Of a stretch of 64,000 nucleotides of DNA, positions 9,480 to 18,638 are shown piece after piece. Made by a program: the position numbers and the translations under genes. The notes beneath the pieces are model-generated. The model did not search any database and was not told where the DNA came from. It saw nothing but the letters and a program-made list of their open reading frames with translations. This stretch comes from an uncultured Lachnospiraceae bacterium (lineage in GTDB: Bacteria > Bacillota > Clostridia > Lachnospirales > Lachnospiraceae), in the NCBI GenBank assembly GCA_946405625.1, contig CAMJHQ010000009.1, positions 1-64,000 of the forward strand, read 5' to 3'. Position 1 is the first letter of the stretch; every line of letters begins with the position of its first letter.

Positions 9480-10249
9480 CATTTTGAACAGGCCGGAATA
9501 TCTATGTCGTGAATATTCACTTCCGTAACATTTCTTTTTATCCTTGAGCAATACAGCGAACTGTGATATACCTCTCCGTATTCTGTTATATAAACTTCTT
9601 CTCCATACACGTCTTTGCAATACCTGCATTTTGTATATCCCTTTTCCTTTGCTTCTTCTATATTGGTTTTCGTGACTGATGGTTTAAGATAAGTGCAGTT
9701 CTTATCTCTGTGATATACCTCACTGCCATCAGCCATAAAAACCATTTCACTTTTCCCCTCAGAGCTTCCCGACGATGCATTTCCTTCATCTTTACCGAAA
9801 TATGCACACTGTCTTACCTTTCCCGTGCAAAGCTTTGATAGATTGCACAATAAAGGAATATTCAGTTTTATCTGATATGTATACCTGATCTCAATATAAT
9901 TGTCATCACCCGGAAGCTGAGATCCGATAAGGCTTACACCATAAACTCCGCCGCTTACATACCTATCCAGGAGAGCTTTATCGTCAACGAAATTTATGAA
10001 TCTGATTTTAGCCATCGGATAATCAGTTACTCCGAGCTTATCTATATGATCTGTCAGATATGCATACTCCGCCATATACTCTGCTGTCTCACATGCTGCT
10101 TCATATATTTCCGCTTCAACAGTCACAAGCTCACAGATTTCGAAAAAGAATACACTTACAAAAATCAACAACGTAACAACTATCGAAGCTTCAATTGATG
10201 CAATACCTTTGTTTCGGATATAACCATTTGCTTCACGTTCTAATTCCAC
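9470..10249 (-). CDS. TadE-like pseudopilin with two C-terminal zinc-ligand motif repeats
   Basis: A 259-aa protein starting at GTG behind AAAGGAGG. The N-terminus (NKGIASIEASIVVTLLIF) is a class III prepilin leader and helix. The extracytoplasmic part ends in two similar units of about 40 residues: VYHRDKNCTYL...CRYC (about 178-215) and VYHSSLYCSRI...CSKCGH (about 220-259). Each holds one His and three Cys in an H-x4-C...C-x2-C pattern resembling Ada-like treble-clef zinc modules found at C-termini of some secreted nucleases and competence proteins. Such modules on a pilus component are unusual. It sits between the DUF5702 and TadF-like genes in the tad operon. Confidence 0.82.
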   Translation of the reverse strand: MELEREANGYIRNKGIASIEASIVVTLLIFVSVFFFEICELVTVEAEIYEAACETAEYMAEYAYLTDHIDKLGVTDYPMAKIRFINFVDDKALLDRYVSGGVYGVSLIGSQLPGDDNYIEIRYTYQIKLNIPLLCNLSKLCTGKVRQCAYFGKDEGNASSGSSEGKSEMVFMADGSEVYHRDKNCTYLKPSVTKTNIEEAKEKGYTKCRYCKDVYGEEVYITEYGEVYHSSLYCSRIKRNVTEVNIHDIDIPACSKCGH

Positions 10250-10319
10250 TTCGTATCCTCCTTTTTAAATTTATGCCGGTAACATATGGTCTGTTCCGAT
10301 CATCAGATATTTAGCCGTA

Positions 10320-11783
10320 TCAATATCCGTCCTCCGCATGTAGTGTAAAGTTTGCCTCTTTGTAACTGATTTCAGCATTTACACCGTAAGCAACGGCTGC
10401 ATTTTTCATTCTGAAATCCGGTGAATCCTGTGATGCATTCAGCTGGATCACATCCAGCATCCTGTAATATGCAGTCTTCATATTCAGCCCCATAAGGATC
10501 ATGAGGTAATCGTTATAATCCATTCCTGTCTCATCACTGTCATCTGCATCTATATCTAACTCCGCCAATTTAGTAATTCCATACATCGAAGTCTTCCAGT
10601 TTTCGGAATTCTTAAAATATGGTATCTTATGGCCTCTTATCAAACAGTACACATCCGCCACAGATTCAACATAGGCCCAGCATCCGGCAAGCAGATATTT
10701 AACGAGTGGTTGTAAAACCGGAATAAATATCGTAAGTGCAGTTGCCAATGTACTTACTTCCGCCATTCTTGATGCATCTGTAAGGAGGTATGCAAAGTTA
10801 CAACCAAACCTTATAACGGTTATCTGATTTATGACCTTCTTATAATTCTCCGCATCAGTTGGCTTTCCGGCGATAATATATTCCATTTCAAGCTTAAGAT
10901 AAGTATCATCGAACTTTTCATCTGTAAACGAATTAAACATCCGATTCGCATAAGCGATCGACTCGCCCCCCGTAACCAGATTTTCAGCCCATCCCGACCC
11001 TTTATTCATTTGTTTCTTAAGCTTCGAATAACTATCAAAATCCGTATCAATTTCCATATCATACCAACTGCCGACTCCGTATGATGGCATGTCTTCCGAA
11101 TCTACAACATTCTCACTAAACTCACTTCCTTCGGGTAAGATATAGAAGGCAACTCCTCTTTTCTTTACCTTTCTTACTTCTTTTCTCGGATCCTTTTTAT
11201 CGTTTCCTGCATCAACTTTTTTATTCGGTTTATCTCCCGATAATCCTGTTCCTTCTTTACCCTCGGAAATAATCTCACCACTCGAACTATCTTCAGATGC
11301 ACCATCAACTTCTGAATCCATTGCATTTATTGCATCCTGCGTTATAGGCTCGTCATTTCCGTCTGTTTTAGTTATAAGCTCATCGACTGCATATTCGGCA
11401 ACACCATATAGAAAATAATCCCTGATCTGTTCCTTAAATGCTTCACAATCATCATCAAGTATTCCGGTTCTTCCACTTATGCTTACGCTGTCTACACTGT
11501 AACTATCTCCGAGATTCTCTTCCAAAGACTCTTTAATATCACGTGCAACCGCTTCTTCTCCACCGTCTCCTCGATTCATATCAACAAGGAGAATATGATA
11601 GCGATCAAAGATATACTCACTTGTCCTCTCGGCCTTCACACTTGAACATGCTGTACTAAGTGCTACTCCCGACTTCGACCTTGCAGCGGCTATATCAACT
11701 ATCTTGAAAAAAACCAGATAAACTACGACAAGTACCATAAGCAGTAATGAAACAAAAACTGTTATATAACCCCTGTTTTTCAT
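10320..11783 (-). CDS. DUF5702 domain protein of the Tad locus (TadG-like)
   Basis: A 487-aa protein with a short basic N-terminus and one hydrophobic helix (about 5-27, MKNRGYITVFVSLLLMVLVV), then a long extracytoplasmic region with an acidic, Ser-rich linker (about 150-200). Two further hydrophobic stretches lie near 325-365. The N-terminal arrangement and neighbours match DUF5702 proteins, which occupy the TadG position in Firmicutes Tad loci. Its role is probably structural at the pilus base. The ATG has GGGGGG upstream. The family call rests on the N-terminal pattern and context. Confidence 0.75.
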   Translation of the reverse strand: MKNRGYITVFVSLLLMVLVVVYLVFFKIVDIAAARSKSGVALSTACSSVKAERTSEYIFDRYHILLVDMNRGDGGEEAVARDIKESLEENLGDSYSVDSVSISGRTGILDDDCEAFKEQIRDYFLYGVAEYAVDELITKTDGNDEPITQDAINAMDSEVDGASEDSSSGEIISEGKEGTGLSGDKPNKKVDAGNDKKDPRKEVRKVKKRGVAFYILPEGSEFSENVVDSEDMPSYGVGSWYDMEIDTDFDSYSKLKKQMNKGSGWAENLVTGGESIAYANRMFNSFTDEKFDDTYLKLEMEYIIAGKPTDAENYKKVINQITVIRFGCNFAYLLTDASRMAEVSTLATALTIFIPVLQPLVKYLLAGCWAYVESVADVYCLIRGHKIPYFKNSENWKTSMYGITKLAELDIDADDSDETGMDYNDYLMILMGLNMKTAYYRMLDVIQLNASQDSPDFRMKNAAVAYGVNAEISYKEANFTLHAEDGY

Positions 11784-11863
11784 ATTCCCCCCTTATCCGA
11801 TTTAACAAAGTATCTCCGCGGTGTTTTTTCAGCTATAATCTCTTTAAAAAAACTAAACCATAT

Positions 11864-12034
11864 CTATCCGATGACTCCGCTTGCACCCTTGATAATTGAT
11901 GCCCATATCTTTGAAACAAGCGCAAGTGCTTCATCATGAAAGATAACTACTAGCGCCACCAAAATAGCGAGGATCAATACGATTTCAATAATAGCCACAC
12001 CTTTATTGTTTCTTCTTTTTCTTAATTCATTCAT
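11864..12034 (-). CDS. flp: Flp-family type IVb pilin subunit
   Basis: A 56-aa protein. The basic leader MNELRKRRNNKG is followed by VAIIEIVLILAILVALVVIF, so the class III prepilin site is G|V with Glu at +5. A short soluble tail ends in GVIG. Its size is typical of Flp major pilins. GGGAGGTG sits upstream of the ATG at 12034; the longer in-frame extension lacks this signal. It lies between tadC and the DUF5702 gene with intergenic gaps of about 80-130 nt, compatible with separate control of the abundant pilin transcript. Confidence 0.9.
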   Translation of the reverse strand: MNELRKRRNNKGVAIIEIVLILAILVALVVIFHDEALALVSKIWASIIKGASGVIG

Positions 12035-12166
12035 ACTCCGCACCTCCCATATAATTTTTCCCAACTGTGTCTTATCCATGTGATATTGTTAATAAATATT
12101 TATTCATTAAAGCTATAAATCCGATCTTTCCGTTTCTACATAGTGGATCCGATTTTCTCTGATAAC

Positions 12167-13534
12167 TCAATTCAATCCGTAAAATGCCGGGATCATAATC
12201 AGCCCTATTACAATTATCAGAAGTAATGCTGTCGGAAGAAGCAGCTTCTCCGAAGCTATCTCTCCACTCCTTCTTAAATGCTCCCTTTTAATATTCATTG
12301 CATTTTTTACTTCCTGATCCATCAGCATTAAAATCCTTGAATTACCATGTTCAATGTTCTGACTGATGAGTGCCGCAAGCCTGGTATACTCCGGAATAGA
12401 AACTCTTTTAGCCATGTCCGAATAAGCTGCAGATTCAGAAACTCCCGAGTTAATCTGGTTTATACAAAAATTTACTTCCTCCGTTAGCTTACTGTTCCCA
12501 TGCGCGGCCAGACGCATTGAATCTTTCATACTTGCACCCGATCCAAGCATCAGGCTCAACCTGCTGACAAAGCTGTAGTACTCATCCTTCAGCTCCTTTT
12601 GTCTTTTATCACTTTTCTCCTTCAGCCGATTGATCCGATGATAAACCATCAGCACTGCTATCACCGGTACAATAAACAGTACTGTCAGAATATTTCTCAT
12701 ATTTTTATGTTTATTGATCCGAATACTTTTTCCATATATCCTTTCAGGAAAATGTACCGTATCACTATTTCTGAATTCCTGTTCTATTTGCATCAGCTCT
12801 TCCAGAATCGGATTATTTGATTCATTCTTTGTCTCTGATGAAAGAACTTTTACAAAGATACTCTCTTCTCTGATATGAATACCGTCAGTCATCTGAAGTC
12901 GAATTTCTACATCCTCATCCTTTATCAGATTTTCCATATAGATGTCACCCGAACTTCCGATCAGATCATACCTGTCGGGAATCCATTTAAATTCTATGGT
13001 TCCCGTTTCGTCCTTTTCAGGAAAGACAAGCTTTTCGCGAACTTCATTCAGGCTCGGATTACTTCCCTTTACTGTTGTCTCAGCATAAACCAGTGCTGCA
13101 TCCGTAATCTTTCCGAACTCTTCATCCGTATATTCCACCGGATATACCTTGAGCATTAGATTCTTCTCCCCATGGTCTCCTGTGTCAATCTCCACCTCAA
13201 TTGGAGGATCTCCTGCCATAGGTCTTTTTACTTCATTTCTTCGATTCTTTAAGCCGAGGGAACCGAGAATGATCAAAAAGATTACGTTCAGAAAAAATAC
13301 TGCAGCACCGGTAAATCTGAACAGCTTGAAAAGAACTTCTTCCGAAACTGTTTCAAATTCAGCTTTGTTATAGATTCCGCCCTTTCTGATATAGCTTCTG
13401 ACCAGATTTCGAAGCATACCCGGAATCAGACTGTCCTTATATTTGCTGAAATTATTCCGGCTTATCAAAGCCATCATCAGAGCTGCCGATATGAAAATAA
13501 TTGATATCATCCCTAATATAAGACTCACATTCAT
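12167..13534 (-). CDS. tadC: TadC-like type II/IV secretion F-family membrane protein with a large insert
   Basis: A 455-aa inner-membrane platform protein. The C-terminal half (about 300-455) is the T2SSF-type domain, with a conserved SLMLGSGASMKDSM-like cytoplasmic region between hydrophobic segments. The N-terminal half has two hydrophobic segments (about 5-25 and 72-92) followed by about 200 residues of beta-rich, probably extracytoplasmic sequence before the next membrane segment at about 282-298. This insert makes it longer than typical TadC (about 300 aa). It abuts tadB (1 nt apart) and precedes the pilin gene. Confidence 0.85.
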   Translation of the reverse strand: MNVSLILGMISIIFISAALMMALISRNNFSKYKDSLIPGMLRNLVRSYIRKGGIYNKAEFETVSEEVLFKLFRFTGAAVFFLNVIFLIILGSLGLKNRRNEVKRPMAGDPPIEVEIDTGDHGEKNLMLKVYPVEYTDEEFGKITDAALVYAETTVKGSNPSLNEVREKLVFPEKDETGTIEFKWIPDRYDLIGSSGDIYMENLIKDEDVEIRLQMTDGIHIREESIFVKVLSSETKNESNNPILEELMQIEQEFRNSDTVHFPERIYGKSIRINKHKNMRNILTVLFIVPVIAVLMVYHRINRLKEKSDKRQKELKDEYYSFVSRLSLMLGSGASMKDSMRLAAHGNSKLTEEVNFCINQINSGVSESAAYSDMAKRVSIPEYTRLAALISQNIEHGNSRILMLMDQEVKNAMNIKREHLRRSGEIASEKLLLPTALLLIIVIGLIMIPAFYGLN

Positions 13535-14266
13535 CTATATTCTCAGCCTCCCGATTATTCTTTTACCCATATAATCCGCAACGATGTTCAGGGCAAGCAT
13601 CACTGTCATTACGATCACTCCGAAAAGGCTTCCGAATAGACAATCCAGAAGTCCCGGACTCGAAACCATAAGAAAGGTTATCATCACAGCCGGCATAAAT
13701 GTCATGATCCTCTGCTCTATCCGGCGCGATGCAACTATTGTCCTCAACTCTTCCTTCAATTCAATTCCGGCAATAATCTTTTCGGCAGTGTCCCTGATTA
13801 TCTTTATTACATTTCCGCCTGTTCTCATTGTCACTGCAACAACGTCAGAAAAATCTTTCATTTCTTCTATAGGAAAATCGAGACTGAGCTGCCTTATTGC
13901 AGAATCAAAACTTTCGTTCAATTCTATTCTCATACGCAGTTTCTCTATGGCTATTACGATCTCCGATTTCCTGCTATGAATCTCCTCACACTCCTTCCCT
14001 GCAGTAAGGAGTGCATTCTTTAGTGCATATCCAGCTTCAAGTGTCCCCATCATCGACTGAAGCATTGTTCTGAACTGACTTGAAAGAGCTGCCTCATATT
14101 TTTCTTTCTCCCTTTTTCTTTCAAATGTGTAAACATAGATTCCTACCGGTATACCCGCAATGAGACCGAATATCGATCTATAGAAGATCAACGCCGCACC
14201 GATTGCTGCTGCTATCGCAGCAATGTATGACTTTATATAAATCACATCACCTTTTTTTCTTCCCAT
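13535..14266 (-). CDS. tadB: TadB-like type II secretion F-family membrane protein
   Basis: A 243-aa membrane protein with two N-terminal hydrophobic segments (about 10-45), a cytoplasmic T2SSF domain (about 60-180; MRTGGNVIKIIRDTA is typical of the family) and two C-terminal membrane segments. With TadC it forms the inner-membrane platform on which the CpaF ATPase acts. Its start lies inside the 3' end of cpaF (25-nt overlap), and its stop is followed immediately by tadC, so translation is probably coupled. Confidence 0.9.
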   Translation of the reverse strand: MGRKKGDVIYIKSYIAAIAAAIGAALIFYRSIFGLIAGIPVGIYVYTFERKREKEKYEAALSSQFRTMLQSMMGTLEAGYALKNALLTAGKECEEIHSRKSEIVIAIEKLRMRIELNESFDSAIRQLSLDFPIEEMKDFSDVVAVTMRTGGNVIKIIRDTAEKIIAGIELKEELRTIVASRRIEQRIMTFMPAVMITFLMVSSPGLLDCLFGSLFGVIVMTVMLALNIVADYMGKRIIGRLRI

Positions 14267-15501
14267 CCGGATGTCTCCCTGAATACATTTATAAGTCCTG
14301 CTTCACATAGCTTTGATACATTGAGCAGATCATTCTTCTTTCTCAATTCACCGACTACTGTTCCGTCCTCTTCTCCTGTTTCCTCAAAGCTATACAGCTT
14401 TCTTGTCAGAATCTCATCATTTTTCATACCTGCCACCTCGATTATCTCCATAACCCTCCTGGTCTTATCACGTAATCTTCCCAGGTGAACAACTATATCT
14501 ATCGCAGAAGTTATCTGATGCTTGATTGCAGTCAGTGGAATCTTCTCCGCCCCCATAAGCATCATCATCTCAAGTCTCATCAGCATTTCTTCCGCCGAAT
14601 TCGCATGTCCTGTTGATAACGATCCGTCATGTCCCGTACACATAGCCTGGATCATATCTATCGCCGCAGCATCACGAACCTCTCCGACGATTATCCTATC
14701 AGGTCTCATTCTCAGACTTGTCTTGATCAGATCTCTGATAGTAATCTCATTGTTTCCTTCAACATTTGCATTTCTGGTTTCAAGCCTGATCAGGTTTTCT
14801 ATCCCCATCAGACTGAGCTCTGCAGAATCCTCGATGGTCACCACCCTTTCTTCTGTCGGAATAAATTCAGTAAGTGCATTGAGAAATGTAGTCTTTCCCG
14901 ATCCGGTTCCTCCACTTATGAAAATGTTATATCCGGCTGCCACAAGCAATCCCAGAAATGCAGCAGCTTCTTCGGATATCGTCAGCATTTCCGTTAGCTT
15001 TTTCATGGTGAATTTCTTCTTCGGGAATTTCCTTATCGTAACCGATGAACCGTCCTTTGAAATGCCCGACAGAACCACATTTACTCTTGACCCATCTGGC
15101 AGAACCGCATCCACTATCGGACTGGCATCATTTACGGTTCTGTTTGCACTTGAAATCATCTGATGAATGACATTCAGCAGTCTTTCGGGATTCTCAAAAG
15201 TCCTGTTACATTTTTCAAGCCTGCCATTCCTTTCAATGTAGATCCTGTCATGACCATTGATCATTATTTCCGTTATCTCTTCATCTTCAAGCAGCTCAGA
15301 CAGAACATCCATTCGTCGTATGGAATTAAATATTTCCGTCTTAAGGATCAGTTTTTCTTTGAGAGGCATATACACTGATGCCGCTTCGTGAAGAATACAT
15401 TTATCTATAAGACTGCTGACGTCTTCATCTCTTATTTCCCCGGCAAGATCGAGCTGCTCCAATACCGAACTTCTGACTCTTCCTCTGATTCCGTTTTCCA
15501 C
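14242..15501 (-). CDS. cpaF: CpaF/TadA secretion ATPase of the Tad pilus
   Basis: A 419-aa hexameric traffic ATPase powering Flp pilus assembly. An N-terminal domain contains the family feature MINGHDRIYIERNGRLE (about 78-95). The C-terminal RecA-like domain has Walker A GGTGSGKTTFLN (about 197), an Asp box around TIEDSAEL, Walker B and His-box RIIVGEVRDAAAIDMIQAM and GHDGSLSTGHAN. The start is GTG behind GGGGGT. It lies 81 nt downstream of tadZ and overlaps tadB. Confidence 0.95.
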   Translation of the reverse strand: MENGIRGRVRSSVLEQLDLAGEIRDEDVSSLIDKCILHEAASVYMPLKEKLILKTEIFNSIRRMDVLSELLEDEEITEIMINGHDRIYIERNGRLEKCNRTFENPERLLNVIHQMISSANRTVNDASPIVDAVLPDGSRVNVVLSGISKDGSSVTIRKFPKKKFTMKKLTEMLTISEEAAAFLGLLVAAGYNIFISGGTGSGKTTFLNALTEFIPTEERVVTIEDSAELSLMGIENLIRLETRNANVEGNNEITIRDLIKTSLRMRPDRIIVGEVRDAAAIDMIQAMCTGHDGSLSTGHANSAEEMLMRLEMMMLMGAEKIPLTAIKHQITSAIDIVVHLGRLRDKTRRVMEIIEVAGMKNDEILTRKLYSFEETGEEDGTVVGELRKKNDLLNVSKLCEAGLINVFRETSGWEEKKVM

Positions 15502-15582
15502 TTACTACCCCCTTTATCCACGTACTCTCAGTACCAAAGTAGTAACCCGTTTTATATTTCTTTACTTCATGCCCTGCACTCT

Positions 15583-16482
15583 CTAGTGCCCTGCCTGCCA
15601 TATAGCTTTCACGAGCTCCGGTGATCCGCAAGGAACCTCCGGAACCTTTATCTCCAGACATCTGCTGAGCTTTTCCTGCATACCCGCACTGTGTATAAGC
15701 TGTCTGAATCCCTTCAGTTTCTTTATTGACACTTCATCATCCAGTATGGGAAAGTAGATAAGATCAAAATTATTAAATATACTAAAATCCGTAAAAGCTG
15801 CCGATCCGATGTCATAACACACCGTTGAAAATCTCCCCAATCTGTCCAGCTCCCGGTTCAGGTATTCAATATCAGACCCAAGAACATCATGTGTATCTAT
15901 ATATGTGCCCGATGCATATATAGCACTGAAGCCCGATTCCTGAACAACCGCATTACCAAGAGCCGTGATCAGATCAGGTGATTTCTGTTTCAGCAGATAC
16001 AGAATATCTGCATCACTTTTTTCCGAAGAGAAGTTCTCCATACTGACATATAGTCCTCCTCTTACTTCATCCTGCGCAGCAATAGTCTTTGCCAGTTTTG
16101 TTTTTCCGCATCTTCCCAGAGGTGAATAGACTGCAATAAATCTGCATCTTTTTCTCACTGATATTTCAGTCGGTCTGAACAGTTTTCTTAACTCACTTAC
16201 TACATCCGTAACACTCTGATATTTGTAAAGCACTCCGGTTTCGCTTATTTCTTTATGTCTCATATCATCATCGTCAGTGAGTAATATGCATCTCACTCCG
16301 TCAACAGCTTCCGAAGTAAGCAAAAGATCAAGCTCGTCCTGCTTTACAAACTCAAGAAGACATCGTATATCAGAAAAAGCAGAAGCATTAAATTCTCCTT
16401 CGCCGATCCGATTTATCCCGTCCATTAAGTTTGAAGCATAATCTATATCCTTGTCACAAATTCCGATGCTTCTGATTCGCAA
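15583..16482 (-). CDS. tadZ: TadZ/CpaE-like atypical ParA-family ATPase
   Basis: A 299-aa protein with an N-terminal receiver-like domain (about 1-100) and a C-terminal SIMIBI P-loop domain (about 108-299). The Walker A is deviant (SPLGRCGKTKLA, lacking the signature Lys), as in other TadZ proteins, which place the pilus machine in the cell. A TTG start at 16482 was chosen because AGGAGGTGG sits six bases upstream; the in-frame extension beyond it has no such signal. This is the first gene of the tad operon. Upstream lie a 14-bp palindrome (16559-16572) and the terminator of the preceding operon. Confidence 0.85.
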   Translation of the reverse strand: MRIRSIGICDKDIDYASNLMDGINRIGEGEFNASAFSDIRCLLEFVKQDELDLLLTSEAVDGVRCILLTDDDDMRHKEISETGVLYKYQSVTDVVSELRKLFRPTEISVRKRCRFIAVYSPLGRCGKTKLAKTIAAQDEVRGGLYVSMENFSSEKSDADILYLLKQKSPDLITALGNAVVQESGFSAIYASGTYIDTHDVLGSDIEYLNRELDRLGRFSTVCYDIGSAAFTDFSIFNNFDLIYFPILDDEVSIKKLKGFRQLIHSAGMQEKLSRCLEIKVPEVPCGSPELVKAIWQAGH

Positions 16483-16696
16483 GTTCCACCTCCTGACCTG
16501 TTGGTGATGTGACTTTATCACAACTGTGAAAATCCGTAACCCAAAAAACGGCTCGAGATACGAGCGCTCGTACTTGTAGCATTTTTTCAACTTTTCTTCT
16601 GCTGCATTTTTCGACTGACAACTACAATTTGAACCACCGAAATCCCCGGCCGCAAATTAATGTGTTATTCCGATTTTATTTTTCTTCAGACAGGAC
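16483..16696. promoter_or_regulatory. Upstream region of the tad operon
   Basis: About 210 nt without a gene. It contains a perfect 14-bp palindrome (TACGAGCGCTCGTA, 16559-16572) and arms TCACA/TGTGA (about 16517-16530). A weak extended -10 (TGATAAAGT on the minus strand) is near the latter. No consensus sigma-A promoter was found, so tad expression may depend on an activator or an alternative sigma factor. Confidence 0.4.
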
Positions 16697-16736
16697 AAAA
16701 AAAAGAAAAGGATGCTACAATCTGTAGCATCCTTTT
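16697..16736 (-). terminator. Strong intrinsic terminator of the kinase operon
   Basis: A 14-bp stem AAAAGGATGCTACA/TGTAGCATCCTTTT with a 3-nt loop (16706-16736). On the minus strand it is followed by CTTTTTTTTG. It ends the operon that finishes with the hybrid kinase at 16829. Confidence 0.92.
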
Positions 16737-16828
16737 CGGTTTGCATAATGATATTTGATTTTACATAACGATTTTTATACCGTGTTTTTTTGTTAATTCT
16801 GACGGAACGATTTGTGCAGTATTTTTAC

Positions 16829-18604
16829 TTACTTTTCATCTTCCTGATCGATATATTTATTAAGCGTATCAACAACGGTATTAAGATTATATGGCTTAGC
16901 GATATAATCATCCAGCTGATTCTTCATGATCCTTTCCTTATCGCCAAACATGGCTCTTGCGGTTACCGCAATGATCGGAAGGTGCTTCTTATGCTTCTCA
17001 CGTTCAATCTTGCGGATCTCCTGTGTAGCGGCTATACCGTCCATTACAGGCATCTGTACATCAAAGAGTGCAGCATCGTATGATTTATCTTTATAAAGCT
17101 CAACTGCCTTCTCACCGTTCTCAGCTATATCGTAAGAGAAACCTGCCATTCCGAGAAGCTTTCCGATTACCTGCTGGTTAACCGGCTCATCCTCAGCTAC
17201 AAGGATTCTCGCATTCTTACCGTTTGAATTATTGATTGAATAAACTGCAGGATCCTTATCCTCATCATCATCGGTTACAGGAATATCCGCAGCCTTAACT
17301 ATCTTAAGAGGAATCTCGGCAATAAATGTAGAACCGATACCTTCCTTACTCTGAACAGATATAGTTCCGTTCATAAGTTCGATGATCTGCTTTGAAATAA
17401 CAAGTCCGAGACCCGAACCGCCATACTTACGTGTATCTGATGAATCAACCTGTGAGAATCTGATAAACAGCTTACTCATATCGGCATCCGAGATACCGAT
17501 ACCCGTATCAGCAACCGCGATACGAAGTTTGATCATATCTTCCTTATCATCTATAGCAGCAATCTTTACTCTTACTCCACCGTCAGATGTGAACTTAACC
17601 GCATTTGAAAGGAGACAATTAAGTACCTGCTGTATACGCTGTCCGTCAGCTCTGACCATCTTAGGAATGTTATTACCGAATGAAAGATCCAGTCCGATTC
17701 CCTTGTTGGTTGCCTGCGGAACATGTGCTGCAACCGTTTCTTCGATTGCTGATTTAATATCTGTGTTTTCTTCTTTGATCTTATATTTTCCGGCCTCAAG
17801 CTTACTGATATCAAGAATATCATTTATAAGTCTGAGCAGGTTATCTGCACAATTCTTTGCAGTAATAAGGTTATCACGATAATCTGCCTGAAGATCATCA
17901 GCCATAAGTGTAAGCTGAACCATTCCGAGAATTCCATTGATAGGAGTTCTGATCTCGTGACTCATGTTAGCAAGGAATTCTGCCTGAGTCTTATAAGCAG
18001 CATTTGAATCTTCAATAGCCTTCGAAAGCTTCTGCTCTGTTTCCTTCTGCTGAGTAACATCGATAACTACCATGTTGATATGGTCGGATTCGGACTTATA
18101 CATAACTGTATTGAAAACCTTATCCAGCTTCTCCATGGTAATCTCAACTTCCATCAGGTCACCCTCCTGGGTTCCGGATGTGTTATAAGCCTTAAACCAT
18201 GCATTGATATCCTGAAGAACTTCTACTCTGCTTTCTCCGAGGACACGTCCTATATATTCCTCTCGATCAAGATTGAAATACTCACCAAATGTATTGTTGG
18301 CATCTACAACCTTGTATCCCTTTGCTTCTCCTGCACCGTCATTAATGATCTCTGCCTGAGCAAATCCGATAGGAAGATTCATAAATAGCTTTCTGTATTT
18401 ATCACTCTTCCTCTTTTCGGTATTTCCACCCATAATAACTGCAACAATAAAGAATACCCAGATAGCCTGAACCACTACAAGAATGATTGCAAGCTCCTTT
18501 ATATCTGCAGTAACCGAAAAGAAAACTATTGCCCCCAGAACAACAGTAATTGCAGCCGCTACAACTCCGAGTCGCTTCGGCTCCATATTCTTTAACTTGT
18601 CCAT
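16829..18604 (-). CDS. Hybrid sensor histidine kinase (two TM, PAS-like, HisKA, HATPase, receiver)
   Basis: A 591-aa protein. Two membrane segments close together (about 12-57) leave almost no extracytoplasmic sensor. A PAS-like region follows (about 70-185, ending in a VVIDVTQQKETE linker), then HisKA with MSHEIRTPINGILGM (His about 215), HATPase_c with VADTGIGIS and GSGLGLVISKQI, and a C-terminal receiver (ILVAEDEPVNQQ; Asp in LFDVQMPVMDG). Signals are probably intracellular or from within the membrane. No Hpt domain is present, so phosphate must pass to a partner elsewhere. It is the last gene of the GH9-like lipoprotein/YfhO/kinase operon, 34 nt behind YfhO. GGAGGG precedes the ATG. Confidence 0.9.
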   Translation of the reverse strand: MDKLKNMEPKRLGVVAAAITVVLGAIVFFSVTADIKELAIILVVVQAIWVFFIVAVIMGGNTEKRKSDKYRKLFMNLPIGFAQAEIINDGAGEAKGYKVVDANNTFGEYFNLDREEYIGRVLGESRVEVLQDINAWFKAYNTSGTQEGDLMEVEITMEKLDKVFNTVMYKSESDHINMVVIDVTQQKETEQKLSKAIEDSNAAYKTQAEFLANMSHEIRTPINGILGMVQLTLMADDLQADYRDNLITAKNCADNLLRLINDILDISKLEAGKYKIKEENTDIKSAIEETVAAHVPQATNKGIGLDLSFGNNIPKMVRADGQRIQQVLNCLLSNAVKFTSDGGVRVKIAAIDDKEDMIKLRIAVADTGIGISDADMSKLFIRFSQVDSSDTRKYGGSGLGLVISKQIIELMNGTISVQSKEGIGSTFIAEIPLKIVKAADIPVTDDDEDKDPAVYSINNSNGKNARILVAEDEPVNQQVIGKLLGMAGFSYDIAENGEKAVELYKDKSYDAALFDVQMPVMDGIAATQEIRKIEREKHKKHLPIIAVTARAMFGDKERIMKNQLDDYIAKPYNLNTVVDTLNKYIDQEDEK

Positions 18605-18638
18605 AGTAACCCTCCGAACAATAATCCCTTAAAACACT

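Noticed and set aside
14522..15163. Long plus-strand frame (about 213 codons) opposite cpaF
   Set aside because: It is the mirror of a well-supported ATPase gene and lacks a ribosome binding site.
16483..16590. Upstream in-frame start for tadZ
   Set aside because: The TTG at 16482 has AGGAGGTGG at ideal spacing, whereas the upstream extension contains the regulatory region and no such signal.
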